Shown here: piece after piece, positions 7,426 to 13,677 of the stretch
How the letters are laid out: each line of letters begins with the position of its first letter
How positions within the stretch are numbered: the first letter of the stretch is position 1
DNA from: Leptolyngbyaceae cyanobacterium M65_K2018_010
GTDB taxonomy: Bacteria > Cyanobacteriota > Cyanobacteriia > Phormidesmidales > Phormidesmidaceae
DNA length: 14,784 nt
Direction of reading: 5' to 3'
Assembly (NCBI GenBank): GCA_015295885.1
Contig: DVEE01000432.1
Span: forward strand, 1-14,784
Notes under the pieces: model-generated
The model's input: only the letters and a program-made list of their open reading frames with translations
What the model was told of the DNA's origin: nothing
Database searches by the model: none
Program-made: the position numbers and the translations under genes

Positions 7426-7447
7426 GTTTAGGTCGCAGCGGCTAAAC
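7426..7447. terminator. Candidate shared terminator hairpin
   Basis: GTTTAG (7426-7431) and CTAAAC (7442-7447) flank a 10-base loop in the 28-base gap between the convergent DUF4168 and antiporter genes. The right arm includes the antiporter stop codon. Neither side has a clear T-run, so termination is inferred from position. Confidence 0.35.
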
Positions 7448-8533
7448 TGGGTGAAAGAAAAAGGCCGCCCCAAGCAGGGCAAAGGTGGAGAGCAACAGCA
7501 CCCCCTCTAACCAGTTGGATCGGCCATCTTGGCCAATTAAATTCACCGTAGCGACCGCCAACACTACGGCCACAACCTCAAACAGGCCAAAGTTTAAGTC
7601 CATGGGCTGACCGATAACCTCGCCCACAATCACCAGAATGGGGGCGACCAATAGGGCCACCAACAGGCTGGAACCCATTGCCACGGAGACGGCCAAATCC
7701 ATATTGTCCTTAGCGGCCATCCGGACTGCCGTGACGTATTCCGCGGCCCCACCGACTAGGGGTAGCAAAATGATGCCCGTAAATAAATCGGTCAATCCCA
7801 GGCTGGCGGCGGTTGCTTCCACGGCCCCGACAAAAATTTCGGACTCAATGGCGACTCCAATGGTGGCGACCAGCAGAACCCCGACCCAAAGCCACAGCTT
7901 TGGCTTTGCCCCTTCACCGCTGGGGTGGCTGGTCTCAGCCTCCTCCAGATCACTGACTCCCACGTCGTAGAGGTAGCTGTGGGTTTTGAGAGAAAACAGC
8001 AAGGTTAAGCCATAAACCGCGATCATCACGATGGCCACCACGAGGGAGAGATGGCGAATGACCTGCGGTTCTATGATGTTGGAGGTATTGATCACCAAGG
8101 CCGGAATAACCATGGCCGTGACCGCCAACCCCATGGTTGAGCCATTGATGCCAGCCACCGCCTGGTTAAAGGTTTGCTCCTTGTAGCGTAAGCCCCCCAC
8201 CAACATTGATAGCCCCAGTACCAGTAGCGTATTGGCCAAAATTGAGCCGGTAATGCTGGCCTTGACGATATCAATCAACCCGGACTTGAGGGCCACCAGG
8301 GCAATGATTAACTCCGTGGCATTGCCAAATAAGGCATTGACCAGGCCACCGATGGTGGGGCCGGTGATAACGGCCAATTCTTCTGTGGCGGTACTCAACC
8401 AGATGGCCAGGGGCAAAATGGCCAGGGCAGACAGGCCAAAAACCGTCAAAGCCCCCCATTCTAACCGTTCAGCCAAAATCGAAATCGGGATAAAGAGCAA
8501 CAGACCGTAGGAAATTAGAGGTTTGATTGGCAT
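7442..8533 (-). CDS. cax: CAX-type Ca2+/H+ antiporter
   Basis: A 363-residue integral membrane cation/proton exchanger that extrudes calcium using the proton gradient. The two alpha-repeat signatures of the CAX family are present: GNATE (residues 70-74, within LFGNATELIIALVAL) and GGAAEYV (261-267, followed by TAVRMAAKDNMDLAVSVAMGSS). About eleven hydrophobic segments are split by an acidic, soluble stretch near 192-212 (DVGVSDLEEAETSHPSGEG). That is the layout of microbial CAX proteins, whose N-half and C-half are joined by an acidic loop. I chose the ATG at 8533-8531 because GAGG lies just upstream; a GTG at 8590 in the same frame would add 19 hydrophilic residues with no signal. It lies 84 bases after the LysR gene on the same strand and might be cotranscribed with it. 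Confidence 0.93.
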   Translation of the reverse strand: MPIKPLISYGLLLFIPISILAERLEWGALTVFGLSALAILPLAIWLSTATEELAVITGPTIGGLVNALFGNATELIIALVALKSGLIDIVKASITGSILANTLLVLGLSMLVGGLRYKEQTFNQAVAGINGSTMGLAVTAMVIPALVINTSNIIEPQVIRHLSLVVAIVMIAVYGLTLLFSLKTHSYLYDVGVSDLEEAETSHPSGEGAKPKLWLWVGVLLVATIGVAIESEIFVGAVEATAASLGLTDLFTGIILLPLVGGAAEYVTAVRMAAKDNMDLAVSVAMGSSLLVALLVAPILVIVGEVIGQPMDLNFGLFEVVAVVLAVATVNLIGQDGRSNWLEGVLLLSTFALLGAAFFFHPV

Positions 8534-8617
8534 ATGTTCCTCACCAGAGGCAGTCAGTGAATCAACCCGGATCAAGATTACCCTAAGCACCAGGCCGCCG
8601 CTGCTTGTTTGGGGGAT

Positions 8618-9550
8618 TTAGTTCAGGCCCAGGGGGCCAGGGGGTGGCCCGGCGCTGGGGGGAGGGCTCAGGTGTTGGTGAAGAAATTCGATCAGCACCT
8701 TAACCTTGGCCGATAGGTGGCGGTTGATCGGGTACAGCGCATAAATCCCAATTTCCGGAGGATGGTAGGCGGTTAGTAGGGCTCGCAGGGTGCCTTGCTG
8801 GAGATCGCCGCCGACGATAAACGTGGGCAGCATGACCAGGCCCAACCCGGCCAAGGCAGCTTGGCGGAGTACCTCGCCGTTGTTGGAGCAGAGGGGCCCT
8901 TGCACCGGAATGTTCTCCGTCGCACCGGTCCTACTGATGAGGGTCCAGGTATGGGCTGGGGCTAAATGACCGTAATGTAGGCAAGCGTGGTGTTTGAGCT
9001 GGTCGAGCGAGGTTGGTTCCCCCCGTTGGGCTAGGTAGGCCGGGGCTGCGCAGAGGACCAGGGGGCAGGGGGCCAGGGGGTGGACAATGAGGTGGGTTGA
9101 AGTCGGAGGCTGGGCAATGCGAACGGTGACATCGAAGCCCTCTTCCATGGGGTCAATTAAGCGATCGTTGAGGGCTAGTTCCACCTGCAGATCCGGATAG
9201 AGGCCCATAAATTCCACCAGTAAGGGAGCCAGGTGGAGAGTGCCGAAGGTCATAGGGGCATTAATCCGCAGATTCCCCCTGGGGTCTTCCTGGAGCCGCG
9301 AGAGGGCCAATTCAGCCTCCTCGAGATCGGCCAGGATGTTGACACAGCGCTGATAAAAGGCGCGGCCCGCGTCGGTGGGGGCAACTCGGCGGGTCGTGCG
9401 GTGTAATAGCTGGGTTTGTAAATGGTCTTCTAAGTTGATCACCAGCTTATTTACCGCCGAGCGAGAGAGCCCCAAGCGGCGGGCGGCGGCGGCAAAGCCA
9501 CCGGCTTCAACCACCTGGGTAAAGGCCCGCATACTGTCAAACCTATCCAT
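8618..9550 (-). CDS. LysR-family transcription regulator, YhaJ-like by context
   Basis: A 310-residue LysR-type regulator. Residues 4-62 are the winged helix-turn-helix (MRAFTQVVEAGGFAAAARRL, then GLSRSAVNKLVINLE, then the wing with LLHRTTRRVAPTDAG). A linker helix follows, then the effector-binding domain from about residue 92 (GNLRINAPMTFG) to 295. It ends in a proline-rich tail. The subfamily resembles the DsdC/YhaJ/CrgA-like group, which often ligates small aromatic or aldehyde-like compounds. The ATG at 9550-9548 is supported by GAGG (9562-9559) 8 bases upstream and by the standard LysR beginning. The frame is open further upstream to 9844, but that would add 98 residues unlike any LysR protein and overlap the divergent gene. 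It is divergent from pirin, the arrangement of E. coli yhaJ-yhaK, so it probably controls pirin and itself. Confidence 0.93.
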   Translation of the reverse strand: MDRFDSMRAFTQVVEAGGFAAAARRLGLSRSAVNKLVINLEDHLQTQLLHRTTRRVAPTDAGRAFYQRCVNILADLEEAELALSRLQEDPRGNLRINAPMTFGTLHLAPLLVEFMGLYPDLQVELALNDRLIDPMEEGFDVTVRIAQPPTSTHLIVHPLAPCPLVLCAAPAYLAQRGEPTSLDQLKHHACLHYGHLAPAHTWTLISRTGATENIPVQGPLCSNNGEVLRQAALAGLGLVMLPTFIVGGDLQQGTLRALLTAYHPPEIGIYALYPINRHLSAKVKVLIEFLHQHLSPPPSAGPPPGPLGLN

Positions 9551-9681
9551 AGGGTTAACCTCGCGTTCACGGGAAGGGAAGCAGGCCGCCGATTCCGGGA
9601 AACCAGCCCGAGCCCTGGGAGCTCTGGGTTGGCACCGCCTGGGACAGGACAGCCGAGGGGAGAAAGGGCAGCTCAGCCTTC

Positions 9682-9718
9682 CGATTGTCAACCATTTGGC
9701 GACATTTTGTCGATTAAT
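9682..9718. promoter_or_regulatory. Candidate LysR operator in the divergent spacer
   Basis: Three TGTC/GACA half-sites cluster here: TGTC at 9686-9689, GACA at 9701-9704 and TGTC at 9708-9711. CGACATTTTGTCG (9700-9712) is a palindrome with 5-bp arms. An overlapping ATT-N9-AAT (9704-9718) has the T-N11-A form of LysR boxes. The cluster lies about 90 bases before the pirin start and 150 before the LysR start, where a LysR regulator would bind. The symmetry is seen; binding is inferred. Confidence 0.4.
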
Positions 9719-9737
9719 CTGAGGATTGTAATTTATT

Positions 9738-9765
9738 TTGACCCAGTCTATCCTAAAGCTAGGCA
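9738..9765 (+). promoter_or_regulatory. Weak candidate promoter for pirin
   Basis: TTGACC (9738-9743) could serve as a -35 element, with TAGGCA (9760-9765) after 16 bases as a poor -10. It lies just downstream of the candidate LysR site, as expected for an activated promoter. The -10 match is weak. Confidence 0.25.
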
Positions 9766-9775
9766 ATTGATGCCG

Positions 9776-9790
9776 ACCCCATGATGGGGT
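9776..9790 (+). promoter_or_regulatory. Palindrome directly before the pirin ribosome binding site
   Basis: ACCCCATGATGGGGT is a perfect inverted repeat with 7-bp arms around one central base, ending one base before the AGGAGG (9792-9797) of the pirin gene. In RNA it could form a 6-bp stem with a 3-base loop beside the ribosome binding site. In DNA it could be an operator. Its function is unknown. Confidence 0.45.
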
Positions 9791-9803
9791 TAGGAGGTGT
9801 TTG

Positions 9804-10508
9804 ATGATTACGCTTCGCCCAGCCCATGAACGGGGAGCGGCCAACCTGGGTTGGTTAGATTCCCGTCATAGCTTTTCCTTTGGCAATTACTACGACCCTC
9901 GTCACATGGGCTACGGCCCTCTACGCGTCATCAACGAAGATAAGGTTCTGCCCGGCCAGGGTTTTGGGACCCATGGCCATCGGGACATGGAAATCATTAC
10001 CTATGTGCTGGCCGGAGCCCTGGAACATAAAGACAGCATCGGCAATGGTGCCGTGATACGGCCGGGAGATATACAACGCATGTCCGCTGGCACGGGGATA
10101 TTACACAGTGAATTCAACGCTTCCAGCACCGACCCGGTTCATTTCCTGCAGATTTGGATTGTCCCGGCGGAGAATGGCTTGCAGCCGGGCTATGAGCAGA
10201 TACCCATCGCCCCAGAGCAAAAGCAAGGCCAACTGCGTTTAGTGGGCTCAGAGCAGGGTCAAGATGGGTCGGTGACGATCCACCAGCAGGTGAGTCTCTA
10301 TGCGGGAGTGCTGGCCGAGGGGGATACCGTATCCCATGCCCTAGCGCCGGGCCGCATAGCCTGGATACAGGTAGCCCGCGGCGGCTTGTCCTTGAATGGT
10401 CAACCCCTAACCGCTGGGGATGGGGCCGCCATCCACGACCTGGAGGCCTTGCACCTGACCGGAGTGGCCGCTGAAACCGAGCTGCTGTTGTTTGACATGG
10501 CGGGCTAG
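9804..10508 (+). CDS. Pirin family protein (YhaK-like)
   Basis: A 234-residue bicupin of the pirin family. Metal ligands of the N-terminal cupin are present: His57 and His59 in GTHGHRDMEI, and His101 and Glu103 in GILHSEFN. Other family signatures are SRHSFSFG-YYDP (20-32), PLRVINED (39-46) and MSAGTGILHSE (93-103). The C-terminal half is the second cupin (about 140-234), which usually lacks metal. The length and ending fit the YhaK/Yhhw type. Pirins act as redox-sensing cofactors, and several have quercetin 2,3-dioxygenase activity in vitro; the natural substrate here is unknown. AGGAGG lies 6 bases before the ATG at 9804, which decides the start over the TTG just upstream. It is divergent from the LysR gene. 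Confidence 0.95.
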   Translation: MITLRPAHERGAANLGWLDSRHSFSFGNYYDPRHMGYGPLRVINEDKVLPGQGFGTHGHRDMEIITYVLAGALEHKDSIGNGAVIRPGDIQRMSAGTGILHSEFNASSTDPVHFLQIWIVPAENGLQPGYEQIPIAPEQKQGQLRLVGSEQGQDGSVTIHQQVSLYAGVLAEGDTVSHALAPGRIAWIQVARGGLSLNGQPLTAGDGAAIHDLEALHLTGVAAETELLLFDMAG

Positions 10509-10556
10509 GAAGAGGCTGAAGGAAGGCCCGGTATCGGCTCCTGAGGTTCTCTCCAG

Positions 10557-10569
10557 GCAGCTGAGCTGC
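10557..10569. repeat. Short palindrome in the pirin-CDGSH spacer
   Basis: GCAGCTGAGCTGC has 6-bp arms around one base, 49 bases after the pirin stop. It is not followed by a T-run. It may be a weak terminator or an operator, or chance. Nothing else is visible in the first 100 bases of this 151-base spacer. Confidence 0.3.
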
Positions 10570-10618
10570 GGACTTCCTTGCCTAGGGATTCAGCCGCTAA
10601 CCCTGCGCCACGAACCTA

Positions 10619-10638
10619 CTAAAACCATCTAAAACCAT
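10619..10638 (+). repeat. Tandem direct repeat 2 x CTAAAACCAT
   Basis: CTAAAACCAT is repeated head to tail at 10619-10628 and 10629-10638, immediately before TATACT (10638-10643), a good -10-like hexamer. No -35 hexamer precedes it, so the repeat could be an activator site. A caution: a start from this -10 would fall on the ribosome binding site AAGGAG (10648-10653), so the true promoter may be elsewhere. Confidence 0.55.
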
Positions 10639-10659
10639 ATACTGATCAAGGAGATACCC

Positions 10660-10896
10660 ATGTCTGAACCTGTTATTGCCGACACCCAGCCCATGGTCAT
10701 GGAACTTGAGGTCGGTGACTACTTTTGGTGTACCTGCGGGCGATCCGCTGGTCAACCCTTCTGCGATGGTTCCCACCAGGGCACCGGGTTTACCCCGATG
10801 AAGTTGACCCTCGAGACTCAGCGGCAGGTTGCCCTATGTGCCTGTAAGCACACCGGCAACCCTCCCTTCTGTGATGGCAGCCACACCACACTGTAA
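10660..10896 (+). CDS. Double CDGSH iron-sulfur protein
   Basis: A 78-residue protein with two complete CDGSH 2Fe-2S motifs. The first has Cys24, Cys26, Cys35 and His39 (CTCGRSAGQPFCDGSH). The second has Cys60, Cys62, Cys71 and His75 (CACKHTGNPPFCDGSH). Each gives the three-Cys, one-His ligation of the mitoNEET family. Small soluble double-motif forms are common in bacteria and are thought to carry or sense electrons or clusters; the partner is unknown. AAGGAG (10648-10653) lies 6 bases before the ATG. There is no membrane anchor. It lies between the pirin and the FMN reductase on the same strand, which suggests a shared redox or stress role, possibly with the flavin reductase as electron donor (inference). 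Confidence 0.94.
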   Translation: MSEPVIADTQPMVMELEVGDYFWCTCGRSAGQPFCDGSHQGTGFTPMKLTLETQRQVALCACKHTGNPPFCDGSHTTL

Positions 10897-10898
10897 TG

Positions 10899-10912
10899 GC
10901 GCCTGGGGGCGC
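10899..10912 (+). terminator. Small GC hairpin after the CDGSH gene
   Basis: GCGCC (10899-10903) and GGCGC (10908-10912) form a stem with a TGGG loop, starting three bases after the CDGSH stop and ending just before the 12-bp tandem repeats. There is no T-run. It could stabilise an mRNA end or attenuate the next gene. Confidence 0.3.
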
Positions 10913-10917
10913 TCAGG

Positions 10918-10953
10918 TCAACGATTGAATCAACGATTGAATCAACGATTGAA
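10918..10953 (+). repeat. Perfect tandem repeat, 3 x 12 bp
   Basis: The unit TCAACGATTGAA occurs three times without mismatch at 10918-10929, 10930-10941 and 10942-10953, ending three bases before the ribosome binding site of the FMN reductase gene. Each unit carries TCAA and TTGA as short inverted arms around CGA, so it could be a row of operator sites or give alternative RNA stems. It could also be a slippage-prone spacer of variable length. Confidence 0.97.
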
Positions 10954-10967
10954 TACGGAGAGGCAGC

Positions 10968-11552
10968 ATGGAGCGTAAACCGAAAATACTGGCGTTTTCT
11001 GGCAGCTTGCGGCAGAAATCCTGGAATACTCAGTTGGTGAAAGTGGCGGCGGCGGGAGCGACTCAGGCCGGGGCCGATGTCACCCTGATTCACTTGAAAG
11101 ACTATCCTATGCCCCTCTACGACCAGGATTGGTTCGATGCCCATGGTTTTCCAGAGACCGTGGTGCAGTTGAAGGGGTTGATGAAAGCGACGGATGGCTT
11201 CTTAATTGCTTCCCCGGAGTATAACGGATCCCTCAGCGGGGCACTGAAAAATGCCATTGACTGGCTGTCTCGGTCTGAACCGGGGGAGGCGCCTTTGGCC
11301 CTAACCAGCTTTAGGGGCAAAACCGCCGCCATTATGGCCACTTCCCCAGGGGGATTAGGAGGGCTACGGGGACTCACTCACCTGCGCAATATTTTGGAAG
11401 GGATGGGGGTTTTGCTGCTTCCCGATCAGAAGGCAGTACCTGGGTCTGCCCAACTGTTCAATCAGGCTGGGGAACTGGCCGATGAGCAACAGCGACAGGC
11501 GATCGCAGCGCTGGGGGTGAAGTTGACTGAACTGACGGCTAAACTCATCTAG
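10968..11552 (+). CDS. NADPH-dependent FMN reductase
   Basis: A 194-residue flavodoxin-like oxidoreductase that binds FMN and uses NAD(P)H to reduce flavin, quinones, azo dyes or chromate in known relatives. The FMN phosphate loop is GSLRQKSWN (residues 12-20). The second signature is SPEYNGSLSGALKNAIDWLSR (82-102), which stacks on the flavin. The glycine-rich SPGGLGGLRG segment lies near 126-135. The length is normal and no domain is missing. GGAGAGG (10957-10963) precedes the ATG. The spacer to the CDGSH gene is 71 bases and contains the 3 x 12-bp repeat. Neighbouring pirin and CDGSH genes point to a redox-defence or electron-transfer setting. The true substrate is not deducible from sequence. 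Confidence 0.94.
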   Translation: MERKPKILAFSGSLRQKSWNTQLVKVAAAGATQAGADVTLIHLKDYPMPLYDQDWFDAHGFPETVVQLKGLMKATDGFLIASPEYNGSLSGALKNAIDWLSRSEPGEAPLALTSFRGKTAAIMATSPGGLGGLRGLTHLRNILEGMGVLLLPDQKAVPGSAQLFNQAGELADEQQRQAIAALGVKLTELTAKLI

Positions 11553-11572
11553 GGAACTCAGGGGCGGCCTAA

Positions 11573-11628
11573 CCAAGTGGTGGGGTTAATATCAGCGACC
11601 CTGGGTGCGCCGCTGATCGCGTCCTTGG
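11573..11628 (+). terminator. Nested inverted repeats after the FMN reductase gene
   Basis: ATCAGCG (11591-11597) pairs with CGCTGAT (11611-11617) around a 13-base loop, and outside it CCAAG (11573-11577) can pair with CTTGG (11624-11628). It begins about 20 bases after the stop codon, so a terminator or mRNA-stabilising structure is likely. No T-run follows. A small structured RNA cannot be excluded. Confidence 0.35.
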
Positions 11629-11661
11629 CTTAATTCCCTGGATCATCCCAAGGTCTGGATG

Positions 11662-11693
11662 GAGCTCGAGCGGAGCTCATGTTGCCTTAGGCA
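11662..11693 (-). terminator. Inverted repeats at the end of the 61-residue ORF
   Basis: GAGCTC occurs at 11662-11667 and again at 11673-11678, able to form a 6-bp stem with a 5-base loop. TGCC (11683-11686) and GGCA (11690-11693) flank the stop codon of the minus-strand ORF. They could end that transcript. There is no T-run. Confidence 0.3.
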
Positions 11694-11872
11694 TGACCTC
11701 TCAGTCGGTCCTTGGTGCGGGAGCTCAACTGTTGGGAAATCAATTCGCGATCGCGTTGCCCCCAAGCCCTCATGCGACTATGGGCTTGACAGAGCTGATG
11801 ATTGTCCGATAGGCGATTAATCAAATCCGCTTCGTAGGAACGCTGGCGAGAACTCAGGCGAGACTTACCCAT
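11687..11872 (-). CDS. Hypothetical basic protein, 61 residues
   Basis: A short open frame that I do not recognise. The product is rich in Arg, Ser and Gln and strongly basic, and is probably helical from residue 9 to 50 (QRSYEADLINRLSDNH, then QRDRELISQQL). It has no membrane segment or signal peptide. In favour of its being real: no longer competing frame overlaps it; it fills an otherwise empty region; and its transcript ends in possible hairpins. Against: the upstream signal is only AAGG (11885-11882), which lies inside a palindrome, and I know no family. A small nucleic-acid-binding protein would fit its charge, but that is a guess. Confidence 0.45.
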   Translation of the reverse strand: MGKSRLSSRQRSYEADLINRLSDNHQLCQAHSRMRAWGQRDRELISQQLSSRTKDRLRGHA

Positions 11873-11875
11873 GGT

Positions 11876-11889
11876 TCAACCTTGGTTGA
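11876..11889 (-). promoter_or_regulatory. Palindrome over the ribosome binding site of the 61-residue ORF
   Basis: TCAACC (11876-11881) and GGTTGA (11884-11889) are perfect arms around two bases, ending three bases before the ATG. In the minus-strand RNA the only AAGG lies in its centre, so a hairpin or a bound protein could block translation or transcription. Confidence 0.4.
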
Positions 11890-12285
11890 GATTGGTGAAA
11901 GCGTTTTAACTTCAAGGCCTTCCAGCCCTGATCTGAGTATAGTCCCCCTGACGGGTAACGGCTTCAACCCAGTAGCCTAGGGACCCTGCTGAACCCCGCC
12001 CGCGATCATCACCGGAGCAGAGGTCCTAATGGAATCAACTGGCCATCACTTTTCTGACTTTTATAACTTTGCAACCGGGGTCATTTTTCCGCCTTTTCCC
12101 TAGGTAAACTACCCCCCAAAACGGAGGTATTTATTCCGCAGTAAACTGGTTGAAGGCCGTTCATGGAGCGATGGAATATCGTATGGTGAAGGGATGCCAG
12201 GCCTTTGCCAAAGGCGGTCAGGTGGATCCGCATGGGTTGACCTGATTTTGTTGACCAGTCCGCTGTTGATGCCCTTGGGTTTTTA
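11890..12285. other. Intergenic region before the AAA gene pair
   Basis: About 400 bases without a convincing gene. AT-richer sequence at 12045-12075 (TTTTATAAC and nearby) may hold a promoter, but no -35/-10 pair is convincing. GGAGG at 12123-12127 is followed by no ATG at a useful distance. A frame from 12108 to 12245 (ATG at 12171, 24 codons) is open but has no properly spaced ribosome binding site. GGTCA (12216-12220) and TGACC (12238-12242 and 12252-12256) form a loose inverted plus direct repeat just upstream of the AAA gene. Confidence 0.5.
12201..12215 (+). promoter_or_regulatory. Perfect palindrome in the leader of the AAA operon
   Basis: GCCTTTGCCAAAGGC has 7-bp arms around one base and lies 70 bases before the AAA gene start, next to the GGTCA/TGACC repeats. 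It can form a 6-bp RNA stem with a 3-base loop, or be an operator. Its form is like the palindrome before pirin, but the sequence differs. Confidence 0.4.
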
Positions 12286-13677
12286 ATGTCTCAATCGTCA
12301 CTGCTAGCGAGGGCCCAGACCCTGCTGCAACGCCCTCTCACCAGCCTAGAGCAATTTATCCTGATCAGTTCCTGGCAGGGACTTCGCTATGGCCAAATGG
12401 CGGTAACCTCCGGCTATGGCGAAGAATACATGAAGCAGGTAGGAGCCCGGCTTTGGGCCGCCTTGTCTGAAAAGGCCGGCACCCCCATCACCAAGAAAAA
12501 CCTGCGCTTGCTCTTAACCGATGCAGAAATCCTACCGGCGCGTTCCGACCAAGTTGGGGCTGAGTTGGGCGGCAACCTAGGCCCTACCGGGCCACTGGCC
12601 GCGACCGCCCCCATCCCCCGGCCAGCCCTGGACTATCCCTCTGGGCCGCTGGGGGTCGATTCTGCTCTTTACATCAACCGCCCTCCGCTGGAAGAAACCG
12701 CCTACGGTGAGATCGGCCGTTGCGGCTGTCTCCTTTGCATCAAAGCTCCCCGCCGCTTTGGTAAAACCTCTCTGCTGTTGCGGCTGATTGCCCAGGCCCA
12801 GAACGAGGGGTATCGCCCTTGCCGGATTGATCTGCAGGAGGCCGATGGGCAGGCCTTTGATAGCATTGATCTCCTCCTGCGGTGGTTTTCATGCCGCATG
12901 GCTCGTGAGCTGGGCCTCGATCTCAAGGTTGATCAGGTCTGGGATCTAGAGCTGGGCAGCAAGGTGAATTGTGGTCTCTGCCTAGAGCAGGCCCTGGCCC
13001 AGGCCGACAGTCCCCTGCTGCTGACGATCAACGCCCTGGAGCAGGTGTTCCCCCATGAGGCGGTCGCCCGGGATTTTCTTTCGATGCTGCGGTTTTGGCA
13101 CGAACGATCCAAGGATGACGGAATTTGGCAGCGGCTGCGCCTGGTTCTGGTTTACGCTACCGATGCCTACGTGGCCCTTGACTTTGAGGCTTCCCCCTTT
13201 AACGTGGGGCACTCCCTGCATCTGCCCCCTTTTACCCTGGAGCAATTTTTAGAGTTGGGCCGTCGCTATCACCTGGCTGGCCTGGATGATCCCAGCCAGC
13301 GCCCGACCCTGGACCTCCTCTACCGCCTGATTGCGGGGCATCCTTTTTGGGCCAGTCTGAGTTTCTACACGCTTACCCAGGAGGGCCAATCCCTGAGCGA
13401 GATTCTGAAGACCGCCACCACTACGGAAAGTATCTTTCGCCCTCACCTGCAGGCCATGTTTGCCCAACTCCGCCACAATCCGGCTGCCCTAGCGGCCTGG
13501 CAACAGGTGATTGAGGGGCAGGGCGTGAAACTGCATGCCATCGATGCCCTGCGCCTGGAAAGTCTGGGGCTGATTCGGCTGAAAGGGGATTTAGCTTACC
13601 CTCTGTGTGAGCTGTACCGACGTTTCTATGTCAATCAAATGCCTAGCCCCGTCCCTAGCGGGGCTCTCCACGGATGA
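12286..13677 (+). CDS. AAA-like ATPase with N-terminal HTH-like domain and altered Walker B
   Basis: A 463-residue protein. Residues 5-78 form an HTH-like module (PLTSLEQFILISSWQGLRY, then MAVTSGYGEEYMKQVGARLW, then ITKKNLRLLL), a kind often found at the N-terminus of cyanobacterial STAND/AAA signalling proteins. A Pro/Gly linker follows (85-120). The AAA-like (AAA_35-type) domain covers about 122-380, with Walker A APRRFGKTSLL (154-164; Lys160, Thr161). Where relatives have LDEVDRVF as Walker B, this protein has INALEQVF (248-255): the Asp-Glu pair is Asn249-Ala250. It should bind ATP but hydrolyse it poorly (inference). SPFNVGHSLHLPPFTLEQ (303-320) is typical of the family. A winged-helix-like end (418-448) closes it; no WD40 or enzyme domain is attached. 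The stop overlaps the next start as ATGA. There is no clear ribosome binding site at 12286. Confidence 0.88.
   Translation: MSQSSLLARAQTLLQRPLTSLEQFILISSWQGLRYGQMAVTSGYGEEYMKQVGARLWAALSEKAGTPITKKNLRLLLTDAEILPARSDQVGAELGGNLGPTGPLAATAPIPRPALDYPSGPLGVDSALYINRPPLEETAYGEIGRCGCLLCIKAPRRFGKTSLLLRLIAQAQNEGYRPCRIDLQEADGQAFDSIDLLLRWFSCRMARELGLDLKVDQVWDLELGSKVNCGLCLEQALAQADSPLLLTINALEQVFPHEAVARDFLSMLRFWHERSKDDGIWQRLRLVLVYATDAYVALDFEASPFNVGHSLHLPPFTLEQFLELGRRYHLAGLDDPSQRPTLDLLYRLIAGHPFWASLSFYTLTQEGQSLSEILKTATTTESIFRPHLQAMFAQLRHNPAALAAWQQVIEGQGVKLHAIDALRLESLGLIRLKGDLAYPLCELYRRFYVNQMPSPVPSGALHG

Noticed and set aside
9551..9844. N-terminal extension of the LysR gene by 98 codons
   Set aside because: It has no family similarity, overlaps the divergent pirin start, and a good ribosome binding site exists at the internal ATG (9550).
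10918..10953. CRISPR-like repeat array
   Set aside because: The units are 12 bp and contiguous, with no spacers and no cas genes.
12108..12245. Short plus-strand frame (ATG at 12171, 24 codons) before the AAA gene
   Set aside because: GGAG is only two bases from the ATG, the translation is not recognisable, and the palindrome at 12201 explains the sequence pattern there.
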